Source: Pimelobacter simplex (lineage in GTDB: Bacteria > Actinomycetota > Actinomycetes > Propionibacteriales > Nocardioidaceae). From it: DNA of 64,000 bases. Shown one piece after another: positions 25,955 to 35,507 of this stretch. Each line of letters starts with the position of its first letter. The first letter of the stretch is position 1. A program made the translations under genes and the position numbers. The DNA lies in NCBI GenBank assembly GCA_016803235.1, contig JADCLI010000019.1, positions 37,114-101,113 of the forward strand, read 5' to 3'. Below the pieces are notes generated by a model. That model saw nothing but the letters and a program-made list of their open reading frames with translations, searched no databases and was not told where the DNA came from.

Positions 25955-25988
25955 CAGATCGGTAAACAGTGCTGTTTCTTATACCCGC
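25951..25988 (+). promoter_or_regulatory. Mce operon promoter/operator: AAACAG-TG-CTGTTT with TATACC
   Basis: The perfect palindrome AAACAGTGCTGTTT (25964-25977) is followed by TATACC (25980-25985) and CGCGAG. TTGACA lies at 25951-25956, but 23 bp from TATACC is too long for an ordinary -35/-10 pair. The same arrangement is found on the minus strand before the paralogue at 38487. Candidate site of the TetR regulator at 38670. Confidence 0.6.
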
Positions 25989-26035
25989 GAGTAGTCGTAC
26001 TCGCCAGTAGCAGATCCTTGGGAGGGGATGAGCGC

Positions 26036-27121
26036 GTGGTGGTTCGTGCTGTGCGACCGAAGCTGGTCCGGCGGGTCCCGGTGGTCGTCGGCGTGGCGGC
26101 CCTCGCGCTGCTCGGCGCTCCGCTCCCGACGGCCGGCGCCGACCTCGGTCCCGACCAGGAGATCAGCGTCAGCGGCGTCGAGTACGCCTGCAAGGCCAAG
26201 AACTCCGTGATCGATGCGACGGTCGGCGGTCCGCAGAAGTTCGTCGTCAACGCGCGCTCCACCGTGCCCTCCAGCTTCGACGGCGGCGAGACCATCCCCA
26301 CCCTGCCCGCCTCGCTGGACCTGGTCATGCCCGTCGCGCTCATGGACAAGATCCGGATCCTGCCGACCAACGGCCCCACCGGCAAGGTCGAGCGCCTCGG
26401 CGGCAGCGCGACCTCGGATGTCCTGCTCGAGGGCGTGGCGAGCGGCGGCGCGAAGCAGACCGTCCAGCGGCCGGTGCAGGACCTGGCGGCTCCCATGCAG
26501 GCCGTCCCGGCGACGGGGTCGATGACGATCGCCGACGTCAACGGGAGCGTCGGCTCCTTCACCGCGCCGAGCATCGGCGGCGACGGGCTGGTCTACGTCT
26601 CGCTGCCGTTCTACTTCCAGATCCACGCCAAGCTCGACCCGCCCGTCCTGGGCTCGATCGCCGAGACCGACCTCGACTGCTACCGGCTGTCGGACACCGC
26701 TGCGCAGCGGGTGATCGGGACGATCGAGGTCGGCGCCGGCTGCAGCACCAGCGCCTGCCCGCTGCCCGCGGTCGACCGCTCGACGGAGCCGACCTGGGTC
26801 CAGCGGGTCCGGGGTGGCGGCACCGGCAACCCCGGCAACCCGGGCAACCCGGGCAACCCGGGCACACCCACGGACCCGGGCACGCCCAGCCCGGGCGGCG
26901 CCGGCGTCGATCCCGGCGGCCAGACGCCCGTGGACGACGAGGACGACCCGGCCGGCTGGGGCCACGACAAGGCCGACGGTGGCGCCGACGAGGTCGTGGT
27001 GACCCGCGCCCTCGCCGACACCGGCTCGCCGGTCGGCGGCTGGGTCTTCGGCCTGCTCGCGGTGGCCGTGGTCGCCCGGATCGCGGTGGCCGTACGCCGG
27101 CGCGCCCCGCTGCGACGGTGA
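26036..27121 (+). CDS. Secreted DUF6801-like protein with LADTG class E sorting signal, first gene of the Mce operon
   Basis: 361 aa from GTG at 26036, with GGGAGGGG upstream. It has a signal peptide (about 1-36), then a beta-rich domain (about 42-225) with a cysteine pair C52/C214. The NARSTVPSSFDGGETI segment matches QAQSTIPSTVHAGQTI in the paralogue at 37489-38487; the pattern fits DUF6801-type domains from memory. Next come C235/C240, a Pro-Gly-Asn repeat linker (about 264-300), an acidic stretch, LADTG at 326-330 (27011-27025), a hydrophobic helix and an RRRAPLRR tail. This is a textbook wall-anchoring signal of the LAxTG type read by class E sortases, one of which is encoded at 36763-37416. 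Its stop overlaps the first YrbE start, so it is made together with the Mce transporter. Confidence 0.8.
   Translation: MVVRAVRPKLVRRVPVVVGVAALALLGAPLPTAGADLGPDQEISVSGVEYACKAKNSVIDATVGGPQKFVVNARSTVPSSFDGGETIPTLPASLDLVMPVALMDKIRILPTNGPTGKVERLGGSATSDVLLEGVASGGAKQTVQRPVQDLAAPMQAVPATGSMTIADVNGSVGSFTAPSIGGDGLVYVSLPFYFQIHAKLDPPVLGSIAETDLDCYRLSDTAAQRVIGTIEVGAGCSTSACPLPAVDRSTEPTWVQRVRGGGTGNPGNPGNPGNPGTPTDPGTPSPGGAGVDPGGQTPVDDEDDPAGWGHDKADGGADEVVVTRALADTGSPVGGWVFGLLAVAVVARIAVAVRRRAPLRR
26818..26862 (+). repeat. 9-bp tandem repeats encoding the PGN linker
   Basis: About four to five copies of GGCAACCCG encode Gly-Asn-Pro repeats in the wall-spanning linker of the LADTG protein. Coding microsatellite, likely length-variable. 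Confidence 0.7.
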
Positions 27122-27897
27122 GCACGCTCGCCGCCGCAGGACGACCCTTCACTGCTGCCGGTCGCCTCTTCGCCTTCGGTGCCGACTCCTTCCTGGCGGT
27201 GTTCCGCGGACCCCTGCAGGTGCGCGAGTTCGTCCAGCAGGCCTGGTTCCTCGCGTCGGTCACGATCATCCCGACGGCCCTGGTGGCGATCCCGTTCGGC
27301 GCGGTGATCGCCCTGCAGGCCGGGAGCCTGATCCAGCAGTTCGGCGCGCAGTCCTTCACCGGGTCGGCCGCCGTCCTCGCGATCGTGCGGGAGGCGGGTC
27401 CGATCGCGACCGCCCTCCTCGTCGCCGGAGCCGGCGGCTCCGCCATCGCGGCCGACCTCGGTGCCCGCAAGATCCGCGAAGAGCTCGACGCCATGATGGT
27501 GATGGGCATCGACCCGGTGCAACGCCTCGTCGTGCCGCGGGTGCTGGCCAGCATGCTGGTCGCCGTCTTCCTCAACGGCCTGGTCAGCTTCGTCGGCGTC
27601 CTGGGCGGCTACTTCTTCAACGTGATCCTCCAGGGCGGCACGCCCGGCGCCTACCTGGCCAGCTTCACCGCCCTCGCCCAGCTGCCCGACCTGTGGCAGG
27701 GCATGGCCAAGGCATTGGTGTTCGGCCTGATCGCCGGCGTGGTCGCCGCCTTCAAGGGCATGAACGCCGGCGGTGGTCCGCGTGGCGTCGGCCAGGCCGT
27801 CAACGAGACCGTCGTGATCACGTTCCTGCTGCTCTTCGTGGCCAACTTCGTGATGACCACGCTCTATTTCCAGATCATCCCGGCGAAGGCGTTGTGA
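27118..27897 (+). CDS. yrbEA: YrbE/MlaE-type ABC permease A of the Mce transporter
   Basis: 259 aa from GTG overlapping the previous TGA (GTGA). An MlaE permease with about five to six hydrophobic segments and the family's cytoplasmic loop REELDAMMVMGIDPVQRLVVPR, the coupling helix to the MceG/MlaF ATPase. It forms a heteromeric inner-membrane channel with the second YrbE protein and passes lipid or steroid cargo collected by the Mce proteins. No MceG ATPase gene is in the window, as is usual, since one ATPase often serves several mce operons. Confidence 0.95.
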   Translation: MSTLAAAGRPFTAAGRLFAFGADSFLAVFRGPLQVREFVQQAWFLASVTIIPTALVAIPFGAVIALQAGSLIQQFGAQSFTGSAAVLAIVREAGPIATALLVAGAGGSAIAADLGARKIREELDAMMVMGIDPVQRLVVPRVLASMLVAVFLNGLVSFVGVLGGYFFNVILQGGTPGAYLASFTALAQLPDLWQGMAKALVFGLIAGVVAAFKGMNAGGGPRGVGQAVNETVVITFLLLFVANFVMTTLYFQIIPAKAL

Positions 27898-28724
27898 TGG
27901 CGACCCTCGACTCCCTGCGCCGACGCTCCACCGGCCTCGTCGACGAGCTCGGCAGCCAGCTGGTCTTCTACGCACGCGCCATCTCGTGGCTGCCGGGCAC
28001 CCTGGTCCGCTATCCGCGGCAGACCTTCCACCTGCTCGGCGAGGTCGCCTTCGGCCAGGGGGCGCTGGCCGTCATCGGCGGCACCGTCGGCGTGGTCGTC
28101 GCGATGGCCTTCTTCACCGGCACCGAGGTCGGCCTGCAGGGCTACACCGCGCTCAACCAGCTCGGCACCGGTGCCTTCGCCGGCTTCTTCTCGGCCTACT
28201 TCAACACCCGCGAGATCGCGCCGCTCGTGACCGGCATCGCGCTCGCCGCCACCGTCGGGTGCGGGTTCACCGCGCAGCTCGGCGCCATGCGCATCTCCGA
28301 GGAGGTCGACGCCCTCGAGGTGATGGCGATCCGCTCGCTGCCGTACCTCGTCGGGACCCGGGTGATCGCCGGCCTGATCGCGGTGATCCCGCTCTACGTC
28401 GCGGGTCTGCTCTCGTCGTACGCCGCCACGCGGCTGACCGTGACCCTGGCCTACGGACAGAGCAGCGGCACCTACGACCACTACTTCACCCTGTTCCTGC
28501 CACCGGCCGACATCGCGTGGTCGTTCGTCAAGGTGCTGGTCTTCGCCGTCGTGGTGATCCTGGTGCACTGCTACTACGGCTACACCGCCACCGGCGGACC
28601 GGTCGGGGTCGGCATCGCGGTGGGCCGCGCCGTACGGACCTCGATCGTGGCGATCAACGTCATCGACCTGCTGCTCTCGATGGCCATCTGGGGGACCACC
28701 ACCACCGTCAGGCTGGCCGGCTGA
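27897..28724 (+). CDS. yrbEB: YrbE/MlaE-type ABC permease B of the Mce transporter
   Basis: 275 aa from the ATG at 27897 (TGATG overlap of one base). It has an amphipathic N-terminus, five to six membrane helices, and the coupling loop SEEVDALEVMAIRSLPYLVGTR corresponding to the EExDAxxxMGI motif of partner A. It ends in a helix before the TVRLAG tail. The partner of YrbEA. The long frame upstream of 27897 is a shadow of that gene. Confidence 0.95.
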   Translation: MATLDSLRRRSTGLVDELGSQLVFYARAISWLPGTLVRYPRQTFHLLGEVAFGQGALAVIGGTVGVVVAMAFFTGTEVGLQGYTALNQLGTGAFAGFFSAYFNTREIAPLVTGIALAATVGCGFTAQLGAMRISEEVDALEVMAIRSLPYLVGTRVIAGLIAVIPLYVAGLLSSYAATRLTVTLAYGQSSGTYDHYFTLFLPPADIAWSFVKVLVFAVVVILVHCYYGYTATGGPVGVGIAVGRAVRTSIVAINVIDLLLSMAIWGTTTTVRLAG

Positions 28725-29971
28725 TGGCCCGCGTCGCGCTGCACCAGCGCACCGGCGTGGTGCGCACCTGCGGCATCGTCTTCCTCGCCCTCATCCTGGC
28801 GGTCCTCTGGCTGACCCACGCGGTGTTCACCAAGAGGTTCAGCGACGACGTGCCGGTGACCGTCGTGAGCGAGCGGGTCGGGCTCGCGCTGAGCAAGAAC
28901 GCCGACGTCAAGCTCCGTGGCGTGATCGTCGGCCGGGTCGAGACGATCGCGGTCGACGGCGGGGCCGCCGAGATCGACCTGCGACTCGACCCCGACCTCG
29001 CCACCACCATCCCGGCGCAGGTCGAGGCGTTCATCGTGCCGAAGACCCTGTTCGGGGAGAAGTACGTCGACCTGCGCCCGGTCGCCGGCTCGGGCGGCCG
29101 AGCCATCGCCGCCGGCGCCCGGATCCGGCAGGGCACGATCCCGGCCGAGGTCGAGCGGCTCCTCGACGACGCCTACCCGCTGCTCACCGCGGTCGAGCCG
29201 GCGCAGCTCTCGGCCACGCTCACCGCACTCTCCGAGGCGCTCGACGGACAGGGCGACGACCTGGGCGCCTCGCTCGACGAGCTCGAGGACTACCTCGTGA
29301 AGCTCGAGCCGCTCAGCGACGAGCTCGTCGACGACATCGTGGCGCTCGGTGAGGTCTCCGAGACCTACGGCGACGCGATGCCCGAGATCGGCGACCTGCT
29401 CGCCGACGCGGTGGTCACCGGCGACACCGTCGTCGCGAAGGAGCAGCAGATCGCGAAGCTCTTCGCCGGGGTCGACGAGCTGGCCGACACCACGGACGCC
29501 TTCCTCGACGAGCACGGCGACGAGGTGATCACCCTCGCCCACGAGTCGCAGGCGACCCTCGACCTGCTGGCCCGGTACGCGCCGACGCTGAGCTGCGTGC
29601 TGACCGGCATCAAGGGCCTGATGCCGCGTCTCGACGAGGCCTTCCGCGACCAGCGCGCCCATGTCTCGATCGAGTTCGGCCCACGCCTCGCGACCGGCTA
29701 CGCCGCCGGGGAGGACCCGACGTACCCAGCGGTCGGCAGCGCGCCGGGTCCGAGCTGCCGGACCCTGCCGAACCCGCCGTACGACGGCGCCACGCCCGCG
29801 CCGGGAGCGCCGGCCGACGTCCTGGCCCTCTTCGGCATCGCCGACCACCGCCGGAGCATGGTCACCGAGCTGGTCGCCGGCGCGGCGGGCGTGGACCCCC
29901 GCCAGGTCCCGGACCTGGCCACCGACGTCGTCGCCCCCGCCCTGCAGGGCGCGGAGGTGAGCGTCCGGTGA
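28724..29971 (+). CDS. mceA: MceA-type lipid-transport protein
   Basis: 415 aa from the ATG at 28724, one-base overlap with yrbEB. One N-terminal membrane helix (CGIVFLALILAVLWLTHAVF), then the MlaD/Mce domain (about 38-120) with VKLRGVIVGRVETI and FGEKYVDL hallmarks. The long helical region (about 150-300) is rich in LSDELVDDIV-type heptads that build the transport tunnel in Mce assemblies. The C-terminus is Pro/Gly-rich. MceA is usually the first of six subunits forming the hexameric ring and needle that moves hydrophobic molecules across the envelope. Confidence 0.95.
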   Translation: MARVALHQRTGVVRTCGIVFLALILAVLWLTHAVFTKRFSDDVPVTVVSERVGLALSKNADVKLRGVIVGRVETIAVDGGAAEIDLRLDPDLATTIPAQVEAFIVPKTLFGEKYVDLRPVAGSGGRAIAAGARIRQGTIPAEVERLLDDAYPLLTAVEPAQLSATLTALSEALDGQGDDLGASLDELEDYLVKLEPLSDELVDDIVALGEVSETYGDAMPEIGDLLADAVVTGDTVVAKEQQIAKLFAGVDELADTTDAFLDEHGDEVITLAHESQATLDLLARYAPTLSCVLTGIKGLMPRLDEAFRDQRAHVSIEFGPRLATGYAAGEDPTYPAVGSAPGPSCRTLPNPPYDGATPAPGAPADVLALFGIADHRRSMVTELVAGAAGVDPRQVPDLATDVVAPALQGAEVSVR

Positions 29972-31047
29972 AGCGCTGGGACCGGACCAGCGTCGGGGCG
30001 CTGGTCAAGCTGCTGAGCTTCCTCGTCGCGACCGCCCTGATGACGACCGCCATCGCGATGGTCATCGGCAACGCGTCCTTCGACGAGCGCACCGAGTACC
30101 AGGCCGTGTTCTCCGACGCCACCAGCCTGGTGACCGGCGACGACGTCCGGATCGCGGGGGTCCGCGTCGGCCGCGTCACCGACGTCGATGTGCGCGGCGG
30201 CACCGAGGCCGTGGTCGGCTTCTCCGTGGACTCCTCGGTCACCCTCACCGACGCCACCGTCGCCGCCCTGCGCTATCGCAACATGGTCGGGCAGCGCTAC
30301 CTGGCCCTGAGCCCGGGTCTCGAGGGCCGCGGACGGCCGCTACGTGCGGGCGGGACGATCCCGATCGCGCGCACGACGCCCGCGCTCGACCTCACGGCGC
30401 TGTTCGCCGGGTTCAAGCCGCTGTTCCGGGCCCTCGACCCGGAGCAGACCAACCAGCTCGCCTTCGAGCTGATCCAGGTCTTCCAGGGGGAGAGCGGGAC
30501 CGTGACCTCCCTGCTCGACCGGACCGCGTCGCTGACGGGCACCCTCGCCGATCGCGACCGGCTGATCGGTGACCTGATCGGCAACCTCACCGCCGTCCTC
30601 ACCACCTTCAACGACCGGGACACCGAGCTGGCCGACACCATCTCCACCCTGCAACAGCTGATCGCCGGCCTCTCCGAGGACCGGGGGCAGCTGCTCGGCG
30701 GACTCGACCCGATCGCGGACCTCGCCGACTCGACGGCCCACCTCCTCGGCGACATCCGGGAGCCGCTGGCCGCGGACCTCGCCGGGCTCGCCGCGCTGAG
30801 CGCCAGCCTGGACACGCCCTCGGCGCGGACCCGTCTCGACCAGACCGTGAAGGTGCTGCCCATCAAGCTCGACCGGCTCACCAGTGCCATGGCGTACGGC
30901 TCCTTCTTCAACTTCTACGTCTGCGAGATCGGCGTGCGCGGGTCACTGCCGGCACTGCCGACGGTCCAGGGCTGGCAACAGCGCCGCGACTTCTTCACCA
31001 CGACGCGCGTGAAGGTCCAGGGAGAGGGTGTGGAGCGATGCCGATGA
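29968..31047 (+). CDS. mceB: MceB-type lipid-transport protein
   Basis: 359 aa from GTG (GTGA overlap with mceA). An N-terminal helix LLSFLVATALMTTAIAMVIG anchors an MCE domain starting YQAVFSDATSLVTGDDVRIAGVRVG, with the downstream YRNMVGQRYLALSPG element. The rest is helical (YrbE-type needle helices). The ending FFNFYVCEIGVRGSLPALP is a conserved MceB C-terminal feature. Second subunit of the six-part Mce complex. Confidence 0.95.
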   Translation: MKRWDRTSVGALVKLLSFLVATALMTTAIAMVIGNASFDERTEYQAVFSDATSLVTGDDVRIAGVRVGRVTDVDVRGGTEAVVGFSVDSSVTLTDATVAALRYRNMVGQRYLALSPGLEGRGRPLRAGGTIPIARTTPALDLTALFAGFKPLFRALDPEQTNQLAFELIQVFQGESGTVTSLLDRTASLTGTLADRDRLIGDLIGNLTAVLTTFNDRDTELADTISTLQQLIAGLSEDRGQLLGGLDPIADLADSTAHLLGDIREPLAADLAGLAALSASLDTPSARTRLDQTVKVLPIKLDRLTSAMAYGSFFNFYVCEIGVRGSLPALPTVQGWQQRRDFFTTTRVKVQGEGVERCR

Positions 31048-32015
31048 AGCCGGTCCGCGACCGCAACCCCACCGTCGTCGGCGTCGTCGGCGTCGCGATC
31101 CTGGTCCTCGCCCTGGGCCTCGCCCTCAGCGCCAAGCACCTCCCGGTGATCGGCGACGGCGCGACCTACCGCGCTCAGTTCACCGAGGTCGGGGGCCTGA
31201 AGAAGGGCGACGACGTCCGGATGGCCGGCGTGCGGGTCGGCAAGGTCACCGGGCTCGACCTCGACGGCGCCACCGTCACGGTGTCGTTCACGATGAGCAG
31301 CAGTGCCGACCAGCTCCGCGCCGACACCGAGGCCTCGATCCGGATCAAGACCCTGCTGGGGACGATGTACGTCGCCCTCGAGCCGAAGGGCAAGGGACGT
31401 CTCGACGCCGACGACACCATCCCGACCTCGCGGACCACGCCGCCGTACGACGTCGTGGCCGCGTTCTCGGACCTGGCGACGACCACCCAGCAGATCGACA
31501 CCGACCAGCTCGCGCACGCGATGGACGTGCTGGCCGACGCCAGCGAGGACACCCCCGAGGGCTTCCGTGGCACCGTCGACGGCATCACCCGCCTCTCGCA
31601 GAACCTCGTCAAGCGGGACGAGCAGATCGACGCCCTGCTGAAGAACCTCTCCGGGGTCGCCGACACCCTCGATGCGCGCAAGGGCGAGCTCGCCCGGCTG
31701 TTCCGCGACGGCGGCACGCTGTTCGCGGCGCTGACGGCGCGGCGCGATGCCGTGCACGACCTGCTCGTCGCCGTCCGCGAGCTGAGCACGCAGCTGCGCG
31801 GCCTGGTCCGCGACACCCGAGCGACACTGAAGCCGACCCTGACCCATCTCGACAGCGTGCTCGACGTGCTCGAGGCCAACGAGAAGAACATCGATGCCGC
31901 CCTGGCGAAGCTGCCCACGTTCTACGACGGCGTGAACAGCGCCACCGGCAACGGCCCCTGGATCGACGGCTTCATCTACAACCTGATGAGCATGCTGGGG
32001 GTGCCTGGACTGTGA
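31038..32015 (+). CDS. mceC: MceC-type lipid-transport protein
   Basis: 325 aa from the ATG at 31038, overlapping mceB by 10 nt. One membrane helix (VVGVVGVAILVLALGLALSA), MCE domain with YRAQFTEVGGLKKGDDVRMAG and LLGTMYVALEPKG, then a long helical segment. The short C-terminus NGPWIDGFIYNLMSML is typical for MceC. Third subunit of the complex. Confidence 0.95.
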   Translation: MPMKPVRDRNPTVVGVVGVAILVLALGLALSAKHLPVIGDGATYRAQFTEVGGLKKGDDVRMAGVRVGKVTGLDLDGATVTVSFTMSSSADQLRADTEASIRIKTLLGTMYVALEPKGKGRLDADDTIPTSRTTPPYDVVAAFSDLATTTQQIDTDQLAHAMDVLADASEDTPEGFRGTVDGITRLSQNLVKRDEQIDALLKNLSGVADTLDARKGELARLFRDGGTLFAALTARRDAVHDLLVAVRELSTQLRGLVRDTRATLKPTLTHLDSVLDVLEANEKNIDAALAKLPTFYDGVNSATGNGPWIDGFIYNLMSMLGVPGL

Positions 32016-33217
32016 GTGCCGTCGAGTCACACGGTGGTCGGGGAGGCCGGATCCGTCCCCGAGCGGTCATCGGCGTCGTCGCCCTGTTCGCGGTCGTGGT
32101 GACCGTCGCCCTCGCGGGGGCGGGCGTGATCAGGCTGTGGCCCGGCCAACGCGAGCAGCAGCTGACCGTCGACTTCAGCCGCACGGTGTCGCTCTACCCG
32201 GGCTCGAACGTGCGGATCCTCGGCGTCACCGTCGGGACCGTCGACTCCGTCACGCCGATGGGGACGAAGGTGCGGGTCCGGCTGTCCTGGGACGCCCGCT
32301 ATCCCGTCCCCGAGGACGTGCACGCCATCATCGTCTCGCCGGCGATCGTCGGCGACCGGTTCGTCCAGCTGACCCCCGCCTACGAGGGCGGCAGGAAGCT
32401 GGCGGACGGTGCCCACCTCGACCAGGCACGCACCGAGGTCCCTGTCGAGCTGGACGAGACCTATGCGGCCCTCGACCAGCTCGCGACCGCGCTGGGCCCG
32501 GACGGCGCGAACCGCGACGGCGCCCTGGCCCGGCTGGTGAGCAACGGGGCGCGCAACCTCGACGGCCAGGGTGCCGAGCTGAACCAGTCCATCACTGCGC
32601 TCTCCGAGCTCAGCAGCACCTTCGCCGACAACAAGGACGAGTTCTTCGAGGCGATCACCGAGCTCGCCGGCTTCGTGCAGATGCTCGACGCCAACGACGC
32701 CGCCGTCCGCGAGTTCAACACGAGCCTGTCCGCCGTGTCCCAGGTGCTCGCCGGCGAGCGCGACGACCTCACGGCCGCGCTGTCCTCGCTGGCCGGATCG
32801 CTCGGCGAGGTCGAGCGGTACGTCGCCCAGAACCGGACGTCCCTCAAGGGCACCGTCAAGGGCCTGTCGAAGGTGGCCGAGACACTGGCCCGCAACAAGG
32901 AGCACCTCGCTGAGGTGCTGGTCGGCGGACCGGACGCGATCACGCACCTCGTGTCCGCCTACAACCCGGCCACCGGCACCCTGGAGACCCGCGGCCTGCT
33001 GAAGTCGCCGACCAGCGACGACTTCTCCCTGCTCACCCAACCGGCGGTGGTCGCGGCGTACTGCGGTCTCGCGGCAGAGCAGAACCCCGACCAGGCCGAC
33101 GCCTGCTACGCCGTCGGGAGCGTCCTCCAGCAGCTGGCCGCCGGCGCCTCCGGTGCGTCCTCGTCGCGGACCGCCGAGGCCGGTGGCCTCGACGCGCTCA
33201 TGGGAGTCGCCCCGTGA
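32012..33217 (+). CDS. mceD: MceD-type lipid-transport protein
   Basis: 401 aa from GTG at 32012 (GTGA overlap). The N-terminal cytoplasmic stretch is followed by a helix (VIGVVALFAVVVTVALAGAGVI), an MCE domain (LTVDFSRTVSLYPGSNVRILG, VGDRFVQLTPAY) and helical repeats. The C-terminal LLTQPAVVAAYCGLAAEQNP region includes cysteines at conserved MceD positions. Fourth subunit. Confidence 0.95.
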   Translation: MSAVESHGGRGGRIRPRAVIGVVALFAVVVTVALAGAGVIRLWPGQREQQLTVDFSRTVSLYPGSNVRILGVTVGTVDSVTPMGTKVRVRLSWDARYPVPEDVHAIIVSPAIVGDRFVQLTPAYEGGRKLADGAHLDQARTEVPVELDETYAALDQLATALGPDGANRDGALARLVSNGARNLDGQGAELNQSITALSELSSTFADNKDEFFEAITELAGFVQMLDANDAAVREFNTSLSAVSQVLAGERDDLTAALSSLAGSLGEVERYVAQNRTSLKGTVKGLSKVAETLARNKEHLAEVLVGGPDAITHLVSAYNPATGTLETRGLLKSPTSDDFSLLTQPAVVAAYCGLAAEQNPDQADACYAVGSVLQQLAAGASGASSSRTAEAGGLDALMGVAP

Positions 33218-34317
33218 CCGGCGTCCGGGCGCGGGTCGCCGTACCGGCCGCCGCCCTATGCCTCAGCGTGGCCCTGGCCGGCTGCTCCGGGTCCGTGGGC
33301 GACGTCCCGCTGCCCGGCGGCGCCGACGTCGGCGACCGGCCGTACTCCGTCACGGTCGACTTCGAGAACGTGCTCGACCTGGTCCCGCAGAGTGCGGTCA
33401 AGGTGAACGACGTGTCGGTGGGCCGGGTCACCGACATCTCCTTGGAGGGCTGGCACGCCCGGGTGCGGCTGCTGATCAACGGCGACGTGACGCTGCCCGA
33501 CGACGCGACCGCGAGCATCCGGCAGACCAGCATCCTCGGGGAGAAGTTCGTCTCCCTCGCGCCGCCGGACGGCGGTGGCTCCGGGCGGCTCGGCGACGGC
33601 GATGCGATCCCGATCGCCAACACCGGCCAGAACCCGGAGATCGAGCAGGTGCTCGGCGCGCTCTCGATGGTGCTCAACGGCGGCTCGGTGGCCAAGCTCT
33701 CCGCGATCACCCGCGAGCTCAACGACACCATCGAGGGCCGCGAGAGCGACCTGCGCATCCTGCTGCGCCGCCTCGACACGATCGTCGGCACCGCCGACGA
33801 CTCCAAGCGGGACCTGGTCAAGGCCCTGCGCCAGGTCGACCGCCTCGCGAGCGCCACCCGCAGCCAGACCACGGCGATCGAGTCCGCCCTGGACCGGCTC
33901 CCGGCGGCGCTGCGGGTCCTCGACTCCCAGCGCGACGACCTGGTCGCGATGATCTCCTCCCTCACCTCCCTCAGCGACGTCGCGACGGAGGTGATCGACA
34001 AGTCCCACGCGGCCACGGTCCGCGACCTGAGGCGACTGGCTCCGATCGTGGCCCAGCTGGCCCGCAGCGGGGACGCGCTGGTCGACGCCCTGCGCGTGCT
34101 GCCGACCTTCCCGTTCCCCGACGCGGTGGTGGGCAACACCCCCGAGCAGGCGGCACAGGCCGCGACCGGCGACTACCTCAACACCGTCATGGACTTCAAC
34201 ACCGACGTCGGCAGGACGCTCGCGGCGATGACCCCGGCGGAGCGGGACGCGATGATCGCCTGGCTGCAGTCCCAGGACGGCGTGGCCTCGGTCGTGGCGG
34301 GGAGTGCGGTCCAGTGA
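33214..34317 (+). CDS. mceE: MceE-type lipoprotein
   Basis: 367 aa from GTG (overlap with mceD). The signal sequence ends in the lipobox LALAGC, lipidated C24, which is the known special feature of the fifth Mce protein (LprK-like). MCE domain: YSVTVDFENVLDLVPQSAV and ILGEKFVSLAPP. The helical region runs to about 300. Lipidation should anchor this subunit to the outer leaflet of the membrane. Confidence 0.95.
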   Translation: MTGVRARVAVPAAALCLSVALAGCSGSVGDVPLPGGADVGDRPYSVTVDFENVLDLVPQSAVKVNDVSVGRVTDISLEGWHARVRLLINGDVTLPDDATASIRQTSILGEKFVSLAPPDGGGSGRLGDGDAIPIANTGQNPEIEQVLGALSMVLNGGSVAKLSAITRELNDTIEGRESDLRILLRRLDTIVGTADDSKRDLVKALRQVDRLASATRSQTTAIESALDRLPAALRVLDSQRDDLVAMISSLTSLSDVATEVIDKSHAATVRDLRRLAPIVAQLARSGDALVDALRVLPTFPFPDAVVGNTPEQAAQAATGDYLNTVMDFNTDVGRTLAAMTPAERDAMIAWLQSQDGVASVVAGSAVQ

Positions 34318-35507
34318 GGCTCACCCTGCGTACCCAGCTCGTGGCGCTGCTGGTGATCGCCGTCGCCGGCTCCACCTGGATCGGCGCCCGGTACGCCGAC
34401 CTGGGCCGGCTCCTCGGCCGGGGCGGCTACACCGTGACCGTGCACCTCGCGGACTCGGGCGGCATCTTCGCCGGCGCCGACGCGACGTACCGCGGCGTCA
34501 GCGTGGGCCGGGTGCGGACCATGACGCTCACCGCCGGCGGTGTGGACGCCCAGGTGGAGATCGAGCGCTCGGCGCGGATCCCCTCCGACACGATCGCCGT
34601 CGTCGCCAACAAGTCAGCGGTCGGCGAGCAGTACCTCGACCTCCAGCCGCGCAGCGACGGCGGGCCGTTCCTGCGCGACGGCTCCGAGATCGCCCGCAGC
34701 GCGACGAGGATCCCGGTGCGCACCGACGCGCTGCTCACCAACCTGGACACCCTGGTCGCCTCGGTCTCCACCGACGACCTGCGTACGGTGGTCGACGAGC
34801 TCGGCGTCGCGTTCGCCGGCACCGGCCCGCAGCTGCGGCAGCTGATCGAGTCGTCCTCGGAGGTCATCGCCACCGCACAGGAGAACTACGACGTCACCGC
34901 GCAGCTGATCCGGGACTCCCGGGTCGCGCTCCAGGCCCAGGTCGACCACGGCGACAACATCACCACGTTCGTGCACAACCTCGCCCTGCTCTCGGAGGCG
35001 ATCCGCGCCGCGGACCCCGACCTGCGACAGGTGATCGACAAGGGCGCGTCGGCCGCCCGCACGCTCGAAGCCGTGATCGCGGAGAACGCCAAGCCGCTCG
35101 GTCGCCTGGTGGAGAGAATGGTGACGACCAACCGCGTGGTGCGCGCGCACCTGCCCGGCATCCAGGGCGTGCTCGTGCTGGCGCCCTACGGGCTCGAGGG
35201 GGCGTACTCGATCCTCGCCAAGGACCCCGTGACCGGGAAGTACGCCGCCCGCTTCAGTCTCTCGATGCAGCCGGCTCCGGACGTCTGCACCAATGGGACG
35301 CCGGTCCGCCCGCCGTTCGACACCTCCCCGGGCTCCCCGGAACGGGCGGCGAAGGTGGGCGGGTGCACGTCGCCGCGGATCGTGGCGACCTACGACGAGA
35401 CGACCAAACGGCTGCTGCCGGGGGTGGGAGTCCCCGAGACGGCGGCGAAGGACGAAGGAGGTGAGTCGTGGCGGTCACTGGTGGTCGGGGCGGCGGTGCG
35501 GGAGTGA
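34314..35507 (+). CDS. mceF: MceF-type lipid-transport protein
   Basis: 397 aa from GTG at 34314 (GTGA overlap with mceE). One membrane helix (TQLVALLVIAVAGSTWIGARY), MCE domain (YTVTVHLADSGGIFAGADATYRG and SAVGEQYLDLQPRS), then long helices. A Pro-rich tail contains VCTNGTPVRPP and CTSPRIV cysteines. Sixth and last Mce ring subunit. The next gene starts 40 nt inside its 3' end. Confidence 0.95.
   Translation: MRLTLRTQLVALLVIAVAGSTWIGARYADLGRLLGRGGYTVTVHLADSGGIFAGADATYRGVSVGRVRTMTLTAGGVDAQVEIERSARIPSDTIAVVANKSAVGEQYLDLQPRSDGGPFLRDGSEIARSATRIPVRTDALLTNLDTLVASVSTDDLRTVVDELGVAFAGTGPQLRQLIESSSEVIATAQENYDVTAQLIRDSRVALQAQVDHGDNITTFVHNLALLSEAIRAADPDLRQVIDKGASAARTLEAVIAENAKPLGRLVERMVTTNRVVRAHLPGIQGVLVLAPYGLEGAYSILAKDPVTGKYAARFSLSMQPAPDVCTNGTPVRPPFDTSPGSPERAAKVGGCTSPRIVATYDETTKRLLPGVGVPETAAKDEGGESWRSLVVGAAVRE

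Noticed and set aside
23527-26574. A 1015-codon minus-strand frame ending in nitronate monooxygenase
   Set aside because: Only the part from 24561 down has family sequence; the rest is antisense to the MFS and LADTG protein genes.
26818-26862. Short regular repeats that might suggest a CRISPR array
   Set aside because: Nine-bp units without spacers, in frame and coding Gly-Asn-Pro in a wall linker.
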